Shown here one piece after another: positions 42,100 through 51,064 of a DNA stretch of 64,000 nt. The stretch is from Siccirubricoccus deserti (GTDB lineage Bacteria > Pseudomonadota > Alphaproteobacteria > Acetobacterales > Acetobacteraceae): NCBI RefSeq assembly GCF_014283215.1, contig NZ_JACOMF010000004.1, forward strand, positions 186,001-250,000, in the 5' to 3' direction. A program made the translations under genes and the position numbers. Each line of letters begins with the position of its first letter. Within the stretch, counting starts at the first letter, position 1. The notes beneath the pieces were generated by a model. That model had not been told where the DNA came from, made no database searches, and saw only the letters and a list, made by a program, of their open reading frames with translations.

Positions 42100-42523
42100 G
42101 CGTCAAGGGTGCAGCGCATCACGTTCAGCACTGCCGCAGTCCGGACAGCAGCAGCGCCGGCCGCATCGCGGCGGCTTTGGCCCAACGGTGGTCATCAACG
42201 TTTCGCGCGCAGCGAACTCTCGATCCAGGGACGTCGGGCGGCCAAGCCCGCCGCCCTCGCAATCCAAAATTGCGACCGTAGGTTATGGCAACGGCAGGCA
42301 ATTTAATGCTGCGCGACAAAATCACCCGCATTGCCGGCGCCGTGTACTGCACCTTACGCCGGCCGGCGCTGGACTCTGTGGCTTGGCGGCAACAGGCGGC
42401 AGCGATGCATCAGCCCCGGCGAACCCGGAGCGGCCAGCTTCATTGAGGTAGCGACCGCATACTGTTGGAGCACCGGTTTCCCGCTTCGCCCTGGCAGTTG
42501 CGTCGTTGCAACGGAGATGACCA
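42100..42523. other. Intergenic region between the two OmpA genes
   Basis: These 424 bases hold no recognisable gene. The sequence is less GC-rich in the middle (about 42255-42345), where the promoter of copy 2 may lie, but I cannot fix -35/-10 boxes. A long leader for copy 2 is possible. GGAGATGACCA lies directly before its ATG. Confidence 0.4.
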
Positions 42524-43681
42524 ATGAACTTTAAAAGGGCCCTGCTGGCTACAGCGCTGCTGTCGGTGCCGGCCCTGGCGAATGCCCAGCCAGTCACCGG
42601 CCTCTACATCGGCGCTGGCGCCGGCGTGAACTGGATCAACAATCCGGAACGGTGGGACATTTCCGGCAATACCGTCGCCGGTAACTTCGGGCTGCCGCCG
42701 GGCGTCCAGATCAACAATGCCGGCAAAGCCAATTTCGAGACTGGCTGGGCCGGCGTGGTCAGCATCGGCTGGGGCTTCGGCAATGGCGTCCGAGCGGAAG
42801 TCGAAGGCAATTACCGCAGCAACGAGGTCGACAGCATCCGCGGCTTCGGCCTGGCGCCGGTCGGTCGCACCGGCGGGTTCCAGCAAAGCTACGGCGTCAT
42901 GGTGAACGCCTTCTATGACTTCGACTTCGCCAACTTCGGCCTGGGCCAGAGCATCTTCCAGCCTTATGTCGGCGCGGGCGTCGGCTATGTCTGGACCGAT
43001 TTCCGCAACATGCGTGGCGTGAGCGCAGCCAACGGCCTGGTCTTCAACGCCAACGACACCGATGGGCAATTCGCCTATCAAGCCATTGCCGGCGTCGCCA
43101 CCCCGCTCACCTGGCTTGGCATCACCGGCCTGACCCTGACCGCCGAATACCGGTTCATGGGCACCCTGCAGCCGGAGATCTTCACGACGGTCAGCAACCC
43201 TGCCACCGGCAACGCAGTGGCAGCCGGCACGATCGAGGTGGAGAAGTACAACCACTCGGTCATGCTTGGCCTGCGCTACGCGCTGTTCCAGCCGCCGGCG
43301 CCACCGCCGCCGGTCGCCCAGGCCCCGGCGGTTGCCCCGGCTCCGGCGCCGGCCCGGACCTACCTGGTGTTCTTTGACTGGGACCGTGCCGACCTGACCG
43401 CCCGTGCCCGCGAGATCATCGGCGAGGCGGCGACCAACTCGCGTCGGGTGCAGTCCACCCGCATCGAAGTGGCCGGCCACGCCGACCGTTCCGGCACGCC
43501 GCAGTACAACCAGCGCCTGTCACAGCGCCGCGCCGATGCGGTGGCCGGCGAGCTGGTGGCCCGCGGCATCAGCCGGAACGAGATCACCGTCACCGCCTTC
43601 GGCGAGAGCCGGCCGCTGGTGCCGACCGCCGATGGCGTGCGCGAGCCGCAGAACCGGCGTGTGGAGATCGTCCTGCGCTGA
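42524..43681 (+). CDS. OmpA family outer-membrane protein, copy 2
   Basis: This 385-residue paralogue of the previous gene has the same layout: signal peptide (ending ANAQ), beta-barrel with two longer loops (around residues 35-60 and 140-160), Pro/Ala linker and OmpA_C domain (YLVFFDWDRADLTARA). The last roughly 230 bases are nearly identical in DNA to copy 1, while the barrels differ a lot. It has GGAG seven bases before ATG 42524 and its own terminator. Confidence 0.93.
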   Translation: MNFKRALLATALLSVPALANAQPVTGLYIGAGAGVNWINNPERWDISGNTVAGNFGLPPGVQINNAGKANFETGWAGVVSIGWGFGNGVRAEVEGNYRSNEVDSIRGFGLAPVGRTGGFQQSYGVMVNAFYDFDFANFGLGQSIFQPYVGAGVGYVWTDFRNMRGVSAANGLVFNANDTDGQFAYQAIAGVATPLTWLGITGLTLTAEYRFMGTLQPEIFTTVSNPATGNAVAAGTIEVEKYNHSVMLGLRYALFQPPAPPPPVAQAPAVAPAPAPARTYLVFFDWDRADLTARAREIIGEAATNSRRVQSTRIEVAGHADRSGTPQYNQRLSQRRADAVAGELVARGISRNEITVTAFGESRPLVPTADGVREPQNRRVEIVLR

Positions 43682-43711
43682 GCAGGACGCGTCGAAGCAC
43701 TGCCGTGAAGG

Positions 43712-43740
43712 GGGGGCGCCGCAAGGCGCCCCCTGTTCAA
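43712..43740 (+). terminator. Terminator after OmpA copy 2
   Basis: A 9-base stem (GGGGGCGCC and its complement) with a GCAA tetraloop is followed by a T-containing tract, 30 bases after the stop. Confidence 0.75.
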
Positions 43741-43888
43741 TTCGCATCCCGGCGCGCAACCTCGGAGCGGTCGCCAGAAGGACTTCGAGGCGCGTGGCGC
43801 AACGCGCCTGGGTCAGCCGCCAGCCATAGGTGCCGGGACGCCCCCGATCTGCCGGTGCAGCCCTCGGCGGCGCTGCGCCTGGCTCGGA

Positions 43889-43966
43889 TTAGAGAACGTT
43901 GAACAGATAAAGCAGGATGATGATTGGAATGGGGAGACCGAGAAGCCAAAGCAGGATGCCGCGCAT
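43889..43966 (-). CDS. 25-residue conserved-type membrane microprotein
   Basis: A tiny gene of 26 codons encodes MRGILLWLLGLPIPIIILLY and five more residues (LFNVL). It is a single hydrophobic helix with a Gly-Leu-Pro-Ile-Pro kink. GGAAGG sits six bases before the ATG and the frame ends with TAA. Very similar microproteins (MRxILLWLLGxPIPIIILL) are common in proteobacteria and usually lack annotation; that statement is from memory. It stands alone between OmpA copy 2 and a lipoprotein gene. Function unknown, probably inner-membrane. Confidence 0.7.
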   Translation of the reverse strand: MRGILLWLLGLPIPIIILLYLFNVL

Positions 43967-44032
43967 GGGTGCCTTCCGTTGCGTTTCGATCAGGACCGAA
44001 CGCCGCCCGCCCCGTTACGTACCTAGGCTCCC

Positions 44033-44578
44033 GTGTTCGTGACAGCATTGTCCCGGCGGCGCACTTTGGCGGCACTGCTCGCGCTCGGCGGCTGCGCCAG
44101 CGACCCAACAGCGGATTACCTGTTCGGCATCGGCGATCCAGTGCGTGGCGCTGCGCTATACGCGCCGCGCAATCTCGGCGACACCAGCCGCTGGAACGGC
44201 CGTCCGGCCGAGGCTGCGGTGGCCGTTGAACAGCTCGAATTCCTGGCCAATGAGCTGGCCACCAGCCCGCGCTACGCGCCGGAGGTCAGCCCCTCGGTAT
44301 TGCAGCAATTGCAGATGGCGCGGGCGGAGATGCGAGGCTTCCTCGGCATCGCCGACACCGCCGCGCCGCCGCTGGTCATCGAGGCGATGCGTCGCACCGC
44401 CGAGGCCTTGCGGCGTGGCAGCCGGGCGGCGGCGGAGGCGGCGCTCAGCGGCCAGGCCTTCACCGCCGGACCGACCGTGACCCTCGCCCGGCTCGGCGCC
44501 ATGCCGCGACTGCCGCGTACATCCGAGGCAGCGGGGGCGGTGGCGGCCGAGCTCGACCGGCTCGATCGCCGCCGCTGA
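44033..44578 (+). CDS. Hypothetical lipoprotein
   Basis: This 181-residue protein has a twin-Arg, hydrophobic signal and a lipobox LGGC near residues 18-21 (TLAALLALGGCASDP). The mature protein is helical and Ala-rich, with YLFGIGDPVRGAALYAPRNLGDTSRW near its start. A second GTG two codons later is an alternative start. I do not recognise the family. It likely sits in the inner or outer membrane. Confidence 0.6.
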   Translation: MFVTALSRRRTLAALLALGGCASDPTADYLFGIGDPVRGAALYAPRNLGDTSRWNGRPAEAAVAVEQLEFLANELATSPRYAPEVSPSVLQQLQMARAEMRGFLGIADTAAPPLVIEAMRRTAEALRRGSRAAAEAALSGQAFTAGPTVTLARLGAMPRLPRTSEAAGAVAAELDRLDRRR

Positions 44579-44656
44579 TCCATCGCATTCACGCCAAAGG
44601 GCTGGTTCCTGATCGGCCCGAGCGCGCTTTTGCGTACCTTGTCAGATCGCGGGGCG

Positions 44657-44681
44657 CTTGCGGGTAACCTGAACCCGCAAG
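44657..44681. terminator. Hairpin between convergent lipoprotein and alcohol dehydrogenase genes
   Basis: CTTGCGGGT and its complement form a perfect 9-base stem with a 7-base loop, between two convergent genes. No T run follows. It may end transcripts from both sides. Confidence 0.45.
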
Positions 44682-44697
44682 GGCCAGGCCGCGGCTG

Positions 44698-45780
44698 TCA
44701 GAAGGCAATCAACTGCCGCACCACATGGCCGCCCTTCAACCGGGCGAAGCCCTCGTTGATCTCCGCCAGCCTGAGCTGGCCGCTGATCAGGTGGTCGAGG
44801 TGCAGCCGCCCCTGCTGCCACAGGGTCAGCAGCCGCGGCATGTCGGTGCGGAAGTGGTTGGAGCCCATGGAGGAGCCCTGGATCCTCCGCTCGCGCAGGA
44901 AATCGTAGCCATGCAGCTCGATCTTGGTGCCGAAGGGGACCATGCCGATGATCGTCGCGGTGCCGCCCGGGCGCAGCATGGCGAAGCTCTGCTCGGCGGT
45001 CTTCTTCAGGCCCAGCGCCTCGAAGCTGTAGTGGACGCCGCCGCCGGTCAGCTCCCTTACCGCCAGCACCGGGTCGTCATTGCCGACCAGCACGGTGTCG
45101 GTGGCGCCCATGGTCTTCGCCAGTTCCAGCTTCTCCGGCAGGGTATCGAGGGCGATGATGCGGGAGGCGCCGGCCAGCGCCGCGCCGTTGATGGCGGACA
45201 GCCCGACGCCGCCGCAGCCGATGACCGCGACGGTCGAGCCCGCCTCGATCCGCGCTGTGTTGATCACCGCACCGACCCCGGTGATGACGCCGCAGCCGAC
45301 CAGGGTGGCACGGTCCAGCGGCACCTCCGGGTCGATCCTCACCAGCGCATTCTCATGCACCAGCATCTGCTCGGCGAAGGCCGAGAGGTTGAGGAATTGG
45401 TGCATCACCTCGCCGTCCTTCCAGGACAGGCGGCGCGACTGGCCGGGCACCATCTTCACCTCGGTGTTCTCGCACAGCACCGTCCGGCCGGAGGTGCATT
45501 GCGCGCAGGCACCGCAGAACACCGACAGGCAGCCGATCACATGGTCGCCGGGCTTGAGGTAGGTGACATCGGCGCCGACCTGCTCGACCACCCCGGCGAC
45601 CTCATGGCCAGGGACGGTGGGCATCGGGTGGGGGTAGAGCCCCTCGATGAAATGCAGGTCGCTGTGGCAGAGCCCGGCAAAGGCGGTGCGCACCAGCACC
45701 TCCCGCGCCTTGGGCTTCTGCAGCGTGACCTCTTCCACGGTCAGCGGCTGGTTGACCTCGTGCAGCACGGCGGCCTTCAT
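44698..45780 (-). CDS. Zinc-dependent alcohol dehydrogenase
   Basis: This 360-residue MDR-family enzyme oxidises an alcohol with NAD or a similar cofactor. The catalytic zinc ligands start at GLCHSD near residues 37-42 with GHE near 61-63; the structural zinc site has four cysteines in CGACAQCTSGRTVLC; the cofactor motif is GCGGVGLSAING. The pattern, including VGCGVITGVGAVINTA, fits class III or Rxyl-type dehydrogenases. GGGGGAG precedes the ATG at 45780. Divergent from an enoyl-CoA hydratase gene, whose product may share its pathway. Confidence 0.92.
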   Translation of the reverse strand: MKAAVLHEVNQPLTVEEVTLQKPKAREVLVRTAFAGLCHSDLHFIEGLYPHPMPTVPGHEVAGVVEQVGADVTYLKPGDHVIGCLSVFCGACAQCTSGRTVLCENTEVKMVPGQSRRLSWKDGEVMHQFLNLSAFAEQMLVHENALVRIDPEVPLDRATLVGCGVITGVGAVINTARIEAGSTVAVIGCGGVGLSAINGAALAGASRIIALDTLPEKLELAKTMGATDTVLVGNDDPVLAVRELTGGGVHYSFEALGLKKTAEQSFAMLRPGGTATIIGMVPFGTKIELHGYDFLRERRIQGSSMGSNHFRTDMPRLLTLWQQGRLHLDHLISGQLRLAEINEGFARLKGGHVVRQLIAF

Positions 45781-45904
45781 GGCGGCTCTCCCCCCTCTTG
45801 TGTGTCGTCCGGCCGCGTTACGCGCCACAATCGGACCGGGTCCGGTGGAGCCTAGCACGGCGTCCCGGTATAGATTCCAGAACGGGATCAGACGGAGGAA
45901 CACC

Positions 45905-46699
45905 ATGGCACCCGAGCTGCTGCAGGAGCGCACCGAGGGCGTGCTGCTGCTGACGATGAACCGGCCCGAGGTGCTGAACGCGCTCGGCGGCCGGATGATG
46001 TGGGATTTGCTGGAAGCCCTGCAGGGTGCCGCGACCGACCCCGAGATCGGCTGCGTGGTGCTGACCGGGGCCGGGCGTGGCTTCTCGGCGGGCGGCGACA
46101 TGAAGGCCCGGGCCAGCGGCGCCAAGCCGCCGCCGGTTACGCCCGAGGCTGGCGCCGATGAGCTGCGCAGCCGCATGGAATGCTCCCGCCTGCTGCATGA
46201 GATGCCGAAGCCGACCATCGCCATGCTGAACGGCGTCGCCGCCGGCGCCGGGATGTCGCTGGCGCTGGCCTGCGACATGCGCATCGCCGGCACCAGCGCG
46301 CGAATGACCACCGCCTTCGCCAACATGGGCTTCTCCGGCGATTTCGGCGGCCACTACTTCCTGGCCAAGCTGCTCGGCCCGGCCAAGGCGCGGGAGCTGT
46401 ACTTCACCAGCGCCAAGCTGGATTGCGAGGCGCTGGAGAAGCTCGGCCTGGTCAACCGCGTGGTGCCCGACGCCGAGCTGCGGGAGGCGACCATGGCGCT
46501 CGCGACCCAGCTCGGCCGAGGCCCGCGCGTCGCCTGGCGCTACATGAAGCGCAACATGAAGGTGGCCGAGGAAGGCACGCTGGCCGAGGCGCTGGACGCC
46601 GAAGCGATCGGCATGATGCGCACCCGCGAGACCGAGGACCACAAGGAAGCCCTCCGCGCCTTCGTCGAGAAGCGCCCGCCGGTGTTCAAGGGGCGCTGA
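45905..46699 (+). CDS. Enoyl-CoA hydratase/isomerase family protein
   Basis: This 264-residue crotonase-fold protein contains the CoA/oxyanion motifs GRGFSAGGDMKAR near residue 60 and NGVAAGAGMSLALACD near 105, followed by ANMGFSGDFGGHYFLAKLLG. The second catalytic Glu of classical hydratases is replaced by Asp in SGDFGG, so the reaction could be hydration, isomerisation or another acyl-CoA step. GGAGGAA precedes ATG 45905. A 13-base inverted repeat (CGGACC-G-GGTCCG at 45832-45844) upstream might be an operator. Confidence 0.9.
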   Translation: MAPELLQERTEGVLLLTMNRPEVLNALGGRMMWDLLEALQGAATDPEIGCVVLTGAGRGFSAGGDMKARASGAKPPPVTPEAGADELRSRMECSRLLHEMPKPTIAMLNGVAAGAGMSLALACDMRIAGTSARMTTAFANMGFSGDFGGHYFLAKLLGPAKARELYFTSAKLDCEALEKLGLVNRVVPDAELREATMALATQLGRGPRVAWRYMKRNMKVAEEGTLAEALDAEAIGMMRTRETEDHKEALRAFVEKRPPVFKGR

Positions 46700-46800
46700 G
46701 CCGCTGCCCCTTACTGTATGATGCGTTCGGGATCGCCCGGCGGCCATCAGGCTGCCGGGCTCGCCGCCGGCCCGGACGGCGGATCAGCTTGCCGTGCCGG

Positions 46801-47172
46801 TCAGGCGTCCATGTTCCAGCAATCGACGTCCCACTTCCACGCATCGCCCTCCCGCTTCCAGAGAACGACATATTTCAGCGATACGGGCGCGGCGCCCGGG
46901 GCAGTGAAGATCTCGGCGCGGCCGACTTCCGCGGCACGGTCTCCGGTCACGGTCAGCTCCAGCGAATGCAGCTTCGCCCCCGTCACGCCCAGCCCGGCGA
47001 CGGCCGAACTCCAGTATTCCCGGATGCCTGCCAAGCCGGTGATCGCCGGGACACCGGGCGACAGCAGCCGGGCATTGGCGGTGTAGACCTGGTCCAGGGC
47101 GCCGAACTCGCGGCGGGCAATGACCGCCTCCTCGAAGATGCGATTGGTCCTGCCGAATGCCTCGTTGGACAT
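46801..47172 (-). CDS. NTF2-like (SnoaL/DUF4440-type) protein
   Basis: This 123-residue protein has the cone-shaped NTF2-like fold pattern: RIFEEAVIARREFGALDQVYTANARLLSPG at the start, ITGLAGIREYWSSAV in the middle, and alternating strands ending WKREGDAWKWDVDCWNMD. Such proteins act as ligand-binding or minor enzymatic domains, and the exact role cannot be told. GGAGG lies right after a long hairpin (47181-47216) and six bases before ATG 47172. Confidence 0.8.
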   Translation of the reverse strand: MSNEAFGRTNRIFEEAVIARREFGALDQVYTANARLLSPGVPAITGLAGIREYWSSAVAGLGVTGAKLHSLELTVTGDRAAEVGRAEIFTAPGAAPVSLKYVVLWKREGDAWKWDVDCWNMDA

Positions 47173-47180
47173 GTGCGCCT

Positions 47181-47216
47181 CCATCCTGCCGTTGCAGGTT
47201 TGCACCGGCAGGATGG
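47181..47216 (-). promoter_or_regulatory. 11-base-stem hairpin between serA and the NTF2-like gene
   Basis: CCATCCTGCCG and its complement form a perfect 11-base stem around a 14-base loop, 29 bases after serA ends and touching the GGAGG of the NTF2-like gene. It may be the serA terminator, although no T run follows, or may limit ribosome access to the next gene. Confidence 0.5.
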
Positions 47217-47245
47217 GCCGCGGCATCACACCCGGGTGACGTCGC

Positions 47246-48832
47246 TCAGAACCGCAGCGGCACCGCCTGCACCACCAGCGGCAGGGCGCGGACCTCGGCC
47301 AGCACCGGCTCGGGGATCGGCCCGTCCAGCGAGACCAGGCAAATGGCATCACCGCCCTGCGCCGCGCGGCCCAGGTGGAAGGTGGCGATGTTGATGCCGG
47401 CATTCGCCAGCACCATGCCGAAGCGGCCGATGAAGCCTGGCCGGTCGTGGTTGGTGACGTAGAGCATGTCGGCGGCGAAATCCGCCTCCACCGCAATGCC
47501 CTTGATCTCGACAAGACGCGGCTTGGCCTCGCCCACCAGCGTGCCGGCGACGCTGCGTTCGTAGCGGTCGGTCACCACCGTGACCCGCAGCAGGCTGGCG
47601 TAGTCGCCGCGGCGCTCGTGTACGGTCTCGGCCACCGAGATGCCGCGCTCCTTCGCCACCACTGGGGCGTTGACCATGTTGACGGCGCCGAGCAGCGGGC
47701 CGAGCACGCCGGCCAGCCCCGCCGCGGTCAGCGGCCGGCGGTTCAGCTCGGCGACATGGCCCTCGTATTCGACCCGGATCGCCTTCAGCGCGCCATCCTG
47801 CGCCTGGGTCAGCTGCCCGGCCATGGCGCCCAGCAGCCGCGCCAGCTCCATGTAGGGCTTGAGGCGCGGCGCCTCCTCGGCGGTCACGCTCGGCATGTTG
47901 ATGGCGTTGGAGACCGCGCCGCTCAGCAGGTAGTCGGCCATCTGGTCGGCGACCTGCAGCGCCACATTCTCCTGCGCCTCGGCCGTCGCGGCGCCAAGGT
48001 GCGGGGTGCAGACCACGTTCTCCAGCGTGAACAACGGGCTGTCGGTCGCCGGCTCGGTTTCGAACACGTCGAGCGCGGCGCCGGCGACGTGGCCGGATTT
48101 CAGCGCGTCATACAGCGCCGCTTCATCCACCAGCCCGCCGCGGGCGCAGTTGATGATGCGGACGCCCTTCTTCAGCTTCGCCAGATTGGCACGGCTGAGG
48201 ATGTTGCGGGTCTGGTCGGTCAGCGGCGTGTGCAGGGTGATGAAATCGGCCCGCTCCAGCAGCTCGTTCAGCTCGACCTTCTCGACGCCCAGCTCGACCG
48301 CGCGCTTCTCCGACAGGAAGGGGTCAAAGGCGACGACCTTCATGTGCAGCCCGACCGCGCGATCGGCGACGATGGAGCCGATGTTGCCGCAGCCGATCAG
48401 CCCGAGCGTCTTGCCGAACAGCTCGACGCCCATGAAGCGGTTCTTCTCCCACTTCCCGGCCTTGGTGCTGGCGCTGGCCTCCGGCAACTGCCGGGCCAGC
48501 GCGAACATCATGGCGATCGCATGCTCGGCGGTGGTGATGGCGTTGCCGTAGGGGGTGTTCATCACCACCACGCCGCGGGCGGTGGCGCTGGTGACATCCA
48601 CATTGTCGACGCCGATGCCGGCGCGGCCGACCACCTTCAGATTCGGCGCCGCCTCCATCAGCTCGCGGGTGACCTTGGTGGCGCTGCGCACCGCGAGGCC
48701 GTCAAAGGGGCCGATGATGGCGCGCAGCTCGGCCGGGGAGAGGCCGGGGCGGAACTCCACCTCTATGCCGCGGCGGCGGAAGATCTCAACCGCGGCGGGG
48801 GAGAGCTTGTCGGAGATGAGGACCTTCGGCAT
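47246..48832 (-). CDS. serA: D-3-phosphoglycerate dehydrogenase, long type with ASB and ACT domains
   Basis: This 528-residue enzyme makes 3-phosphohydroxypyruvate for serine synthesis. It has the substrate domain, the NAD domain ([18 protein letters not shown] near 145), [11 protein letters not shown] and [17 protein letters not shown], then the allosteric substrate-binding and ACT domains ([27 protein letters not shown]). This long form is common in alphaproteobacteria. ATG 48832 overlaps the serC stop by one base (TGATG), and a GTG one codon earlier is possible. With serC it covers two steps of serine synthesis; a short SerA also occurs at 21986-23233. Confidence 0.93.
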   Translation of the reverse strand: MPKVLISDKLSPAAVEIFRRRGIEVEFRPGLSPAELRAIIGPFDGLAVRSATKVTRELMEAAPNLKVVGRAGIGVDNVDVTSATARGVVVMNTPYGNAITTAEHAIAMMFALARQLPEASASTKAGKWEKNRFMGVELFGKTLGLIGCGNIGSIVADRAVGLHMKVVAFDPFLSEKRAVELGVEKVELNELLERADFITLHTPLTDQTRNILSRANLAKLKKGVRIINCARGGLVDEAALYDALKSGHVAGAALDVFETEPATDSPLFTLENVVCTPHLGAATAEAQENVALQVADQMADYLLSGAVSNAINMPSVTAEEAPRLKPYMELARLLGAMAGQLTQAQDGALKAIRVEYEGHVAELNRRPLTAAGLAGVLGPLLGAVNMVNAPVVAKERGISVAETVHERRGDYASLLRVTVVTDRYERSVAGTLVGEAKPRLVEIKGIAVEADFAADMLYVTNHDRPGFIGRFGMVLANAGINIATFHLGRAAQGGDAICLVSLDGPIPEPVLAEVRALPLVVQAVPLRF

Positions 48833-50007
48833 CACGCGGCCACCTTCGCGGCTTCGGCTTCAACCTGGGCGAAGGCCCAGTCCAGCCAGGGCAGCAGCGC
48901 CTGGATGTCGGCGGTCTCCACCGTGGCGCCGCCCCAGATGCGAAGGCCGGGCGGGGCATCGCGATAGGCACCGGCGTCGAGGGCGACGCCCTCCTTCTCC
49001 AGCAGCGTGGCGAGTTTCTTGGCTGTCGCGGACTGCGCCTCGGCGTCCAGCACCTGGAACCAGGGTGCGACGATCTTCAGGCAGATCGAAGTGCAGGAGC
49101 GCGTGGCCGGATCCTCGGCGAGGAAATCCACCCAGGGCGTCTTCGCCACCCAGCCGGCGATGGCGGCAAGGTTGGCTTCCGACCGCGCGATCAGCCTTTT
49201 GAGGCCGCCGACGCTCTCGGCCCAGCGCAGCCCGTCCACCGCATCCTCCACCGCGAGCATGGAGGGGGTGTTGATCGTCTCCCCCTTGAAGATGCCCTCG
49301 TTGAGGCGGCCAGCCTTGGTCATGCGGAAGATCTTCGGCATCGGCCAGGATGGGGTGTAGCTCTCCAACCGGGCGACGGCCCGCGGCGACAGCGCCAGCA
49401 TGCCATGCGCCGCCTCGCCGCCCAGCACCTTCTGCCAGGACCAGGTGACGACATCGAGCTTGTGCCAGGGCAGGTCCATGGCGAAGGCGGCGCTGGTGGC
49501 ATCGCAGATCGCCAGCCCCTCGCGCGCATCCGGGATGAAATCGGCGTTCGGCAGGCGGACGCCGCTGGTGGTGCCGTTCCAGACGAAGACCAGGTCGCGC
49601 GTGCCATCGGCCGCCAGCGCCGGCAGCCTTCCGTAGGGCGCCTCGATCAGCCGGACATCCGCCAGCTTCAATTGCTTCAGGATGTCGGTCGCCCAATCCT
49701 TGGAGAAGCTCTCCCAGGCCAGCACGTCGACGCCGCGGGCGCCGAGCAGGGACCACAGCGCCATCTCCACCGCGCCGGTATCGGAGGCGGGGACGATGCC
49801 GAGCCGCCAGCCTTCGGGCAGGCCGAGCAGCGCCTTGCTGCGCTCGATCACCTCGGCGAGCCGGGCCTTGGGGTCCTTGGCGCGATGGCTACGGCCGAGG
49901 AAGGCGCCCGAGAGCGCATCCAGCGTCCAACCGGGACGCTTGGCACAGGGGCCGGAGGAGAATTTCGGATTGGCCGGACGCAGGTCCGGCTTGGTGGCGA
50001 TCGCCAT
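48832..50007 (-). CDS. serC: Phosphoserine aminotransferase
   Basis: SerC converts 3-phosphohydroxypyruvate to phosphoserine with PLP and glutamate, and can also serve pyridoxine synthesis. The 391-residue protein is of the long, alphaproteobacterial class, with [15 protein letters not shown] at the start, [20 protein letters not shown], and the PLP lysine K193 in [17 protein letters not shown] 50007 is preceded by GGAAGGGAG. The stop overlaps serA, so the two products are made together. Confidence 0.94.
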   Translation of the reverse strand: MAIATKPDLRPANPKFSSGPCAKRPGWTLDALSGAFLGRSHRAKDPKARLAEVIERSKALLGLPEGWRLGIVPASDTGAVEMALWSLLGARGVDVLAWESFSKDWATDILKQLKLADVRLIEAPYGRLPALAADGTRDLVFVWNGTTSGVRLPNADFIPDAREGLAICDATSAAFAMDLPWHKLDVVTWSWQKVLGGEAAHGMLALSPRAVARLESYTPSWPMPKIFRMTKAGRLNEGIFKGETINTPSMLAVEDAVDGLRWAESVGGLKRLIARSEANLAAIAGWVAKTPWVDFLAEDPATRSCTSICLKIVAPWFQVLDAEAQSATAKKLATLLEKEGVALDAGAYRDAPPGLRIWGGATVETADIQALLPWLDWAFAQVEAEAAKVAA

Positions 50008-50100
50008 ATGCGGCTCCCTTCCAGAAGCGAATGCGCCCCGGTGGGGGGGCGTGGCCCGGGGCGGGAGGTACGCCTCGGCCGGCGATGACGCAAGCGTTCC
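50008..50100 (-). promoter_or_regulatory. serC leader with an 8-base-stem hairpin
   Basis: CGCCCCGG and CCGGGGCG (50034-50041 and 50056-50063) can pair around a 14-base loop, 27 to 56 bases before the serC start. Alphaproteobacterial serC genes are known to have a conserved leader RNA, the serC motif, in this position. I could not confirm its consensus. Confidence 0.35.
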
Positions 50101-50125
50101 GTGCGACCGGAGGCCCGCTGCCGGC

Positions 50126-50962
50126 TCAGGCCAGCAATGACAGCAGCGGGCTGCTGGCGCCGCCGCCCTCATTGGCCTTGGCCATGACGTAGCGCTGGGC
50201 GATCTGCTGCAATTTCCTCGGGTCGTTCAGATCCGCCAGCTTGAGCCGGGCGGTGATGGCCCGTGCCTGGGTTTCGACCGATTGCACCGCCATGGCATCC
50301 GGCAGCCCGAGCGCCTTGGTCACCACCCGGCGCATCACCGAGTTGCCGAGGATATTGTAGACGTCCGTCGCGCCCGGGGCATTCTTAATGAAATAGAGCG
50401 CGTCGGAGAGGCCAGCGTTCTTCTCGTCCAGCCCGCGCTGATACTGGTACTGCAGGTAGCCCTCGGTCAGCGTCTTCTGGAAGGCCGGGTCCTTCAGCGC
50501 ATCCAGCCCCTTGGTGCGCAGGTCGAGCGAGGTGGCCGCCGCCTTGAAGCGGCTGTCGAGTTTGGCGAGCAGCCCCTTGCTGTCGGCCGGATCGGCCATC
50601 AACGCCTTCTGCACCAGCCCGGGATACTGCAACTGGTCGCTCAGCCCGAGCGAGGGCAGCAGCACGGCCAGGATGCGCGGATCGCGCAGCGCCGAGTTCA
50701 CATCCTTGGCCTTGTCCAGCGCCTTCTGGAATTGCTGGAGCGCGGTGATGGTGACGGGATCCTTGCGCTCCGCGGCGACACCCCGGGCCTCGGCATCCTT
50801 CGCCTGCGCCGCCTTCAGCGCCAGCACGGCGGAGGCGGCATCGCCGGTGGTGGCCGCAGCCGGCGTCCCGCCGAACAGGCTGGATAGCAGGGCCGCGCTC
50901 AACGCCATGGCGGCGATGCTGTCAGGGGAGGTGACGACGGGCGCATTCGGGGTGCCGGGCAT
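50126..50962 (-). CDS. DUF1217 family protein, flagellum-associated type
   Basis: This 278-residue, helical, Ala/Lys-rich protein matches DUF1217: [37 protein letters not shown], then [19 protein letters not shown], and [38 protein letters not shown]. In other alphaproteobacteria the family occurs in flagellar gene clusters, but no flagellar genes are near here. A second Met at position 19 (50908) is a possible start. Its role is unknown; it lies between serC and a nucleoid-type gene. Confidence 0.82.
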   Translation of the reverse strand: MPGTPNAPVVTSPDSIAAMALSAALLSSLFGGTPAAATTGDAASAVLALKAAQAKDAEARGVAAERKDPVTITALQQFQKALDKAKDVNSALRDPRILAVLLPSLGLSDQLQYPGLVQKALMADPADSKGLLAKLDSRFKAAATSLDLRTKGLDALKDPAFQKTLTEGYLQYQYQRGLDEKNAGLSDALYFIKNAPGATDVYNILGNSVMRRVVTKALGLPDAMAVQSVETQARAITARLKLADLNDPRKLQQIAQRYVMAKANEGGGASSPLLSLLA

Positions 50963-51064
50963 CCACGGGAGGACCGTCGGAGCATGGTCCCAACCTGCTG
51001 AAGCCTCGGTTAACGCACGGCAGCGGGCCGGGAAGGCGCCCCCTTCCCGGCCCGCCCCGTTGCG

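Noticed and set aside
42100-42523. A gene or tRNA between the two OmpA genes
   Set aside because: No cloverleaf pattern and no frame with a ribosome site and sensible composition.
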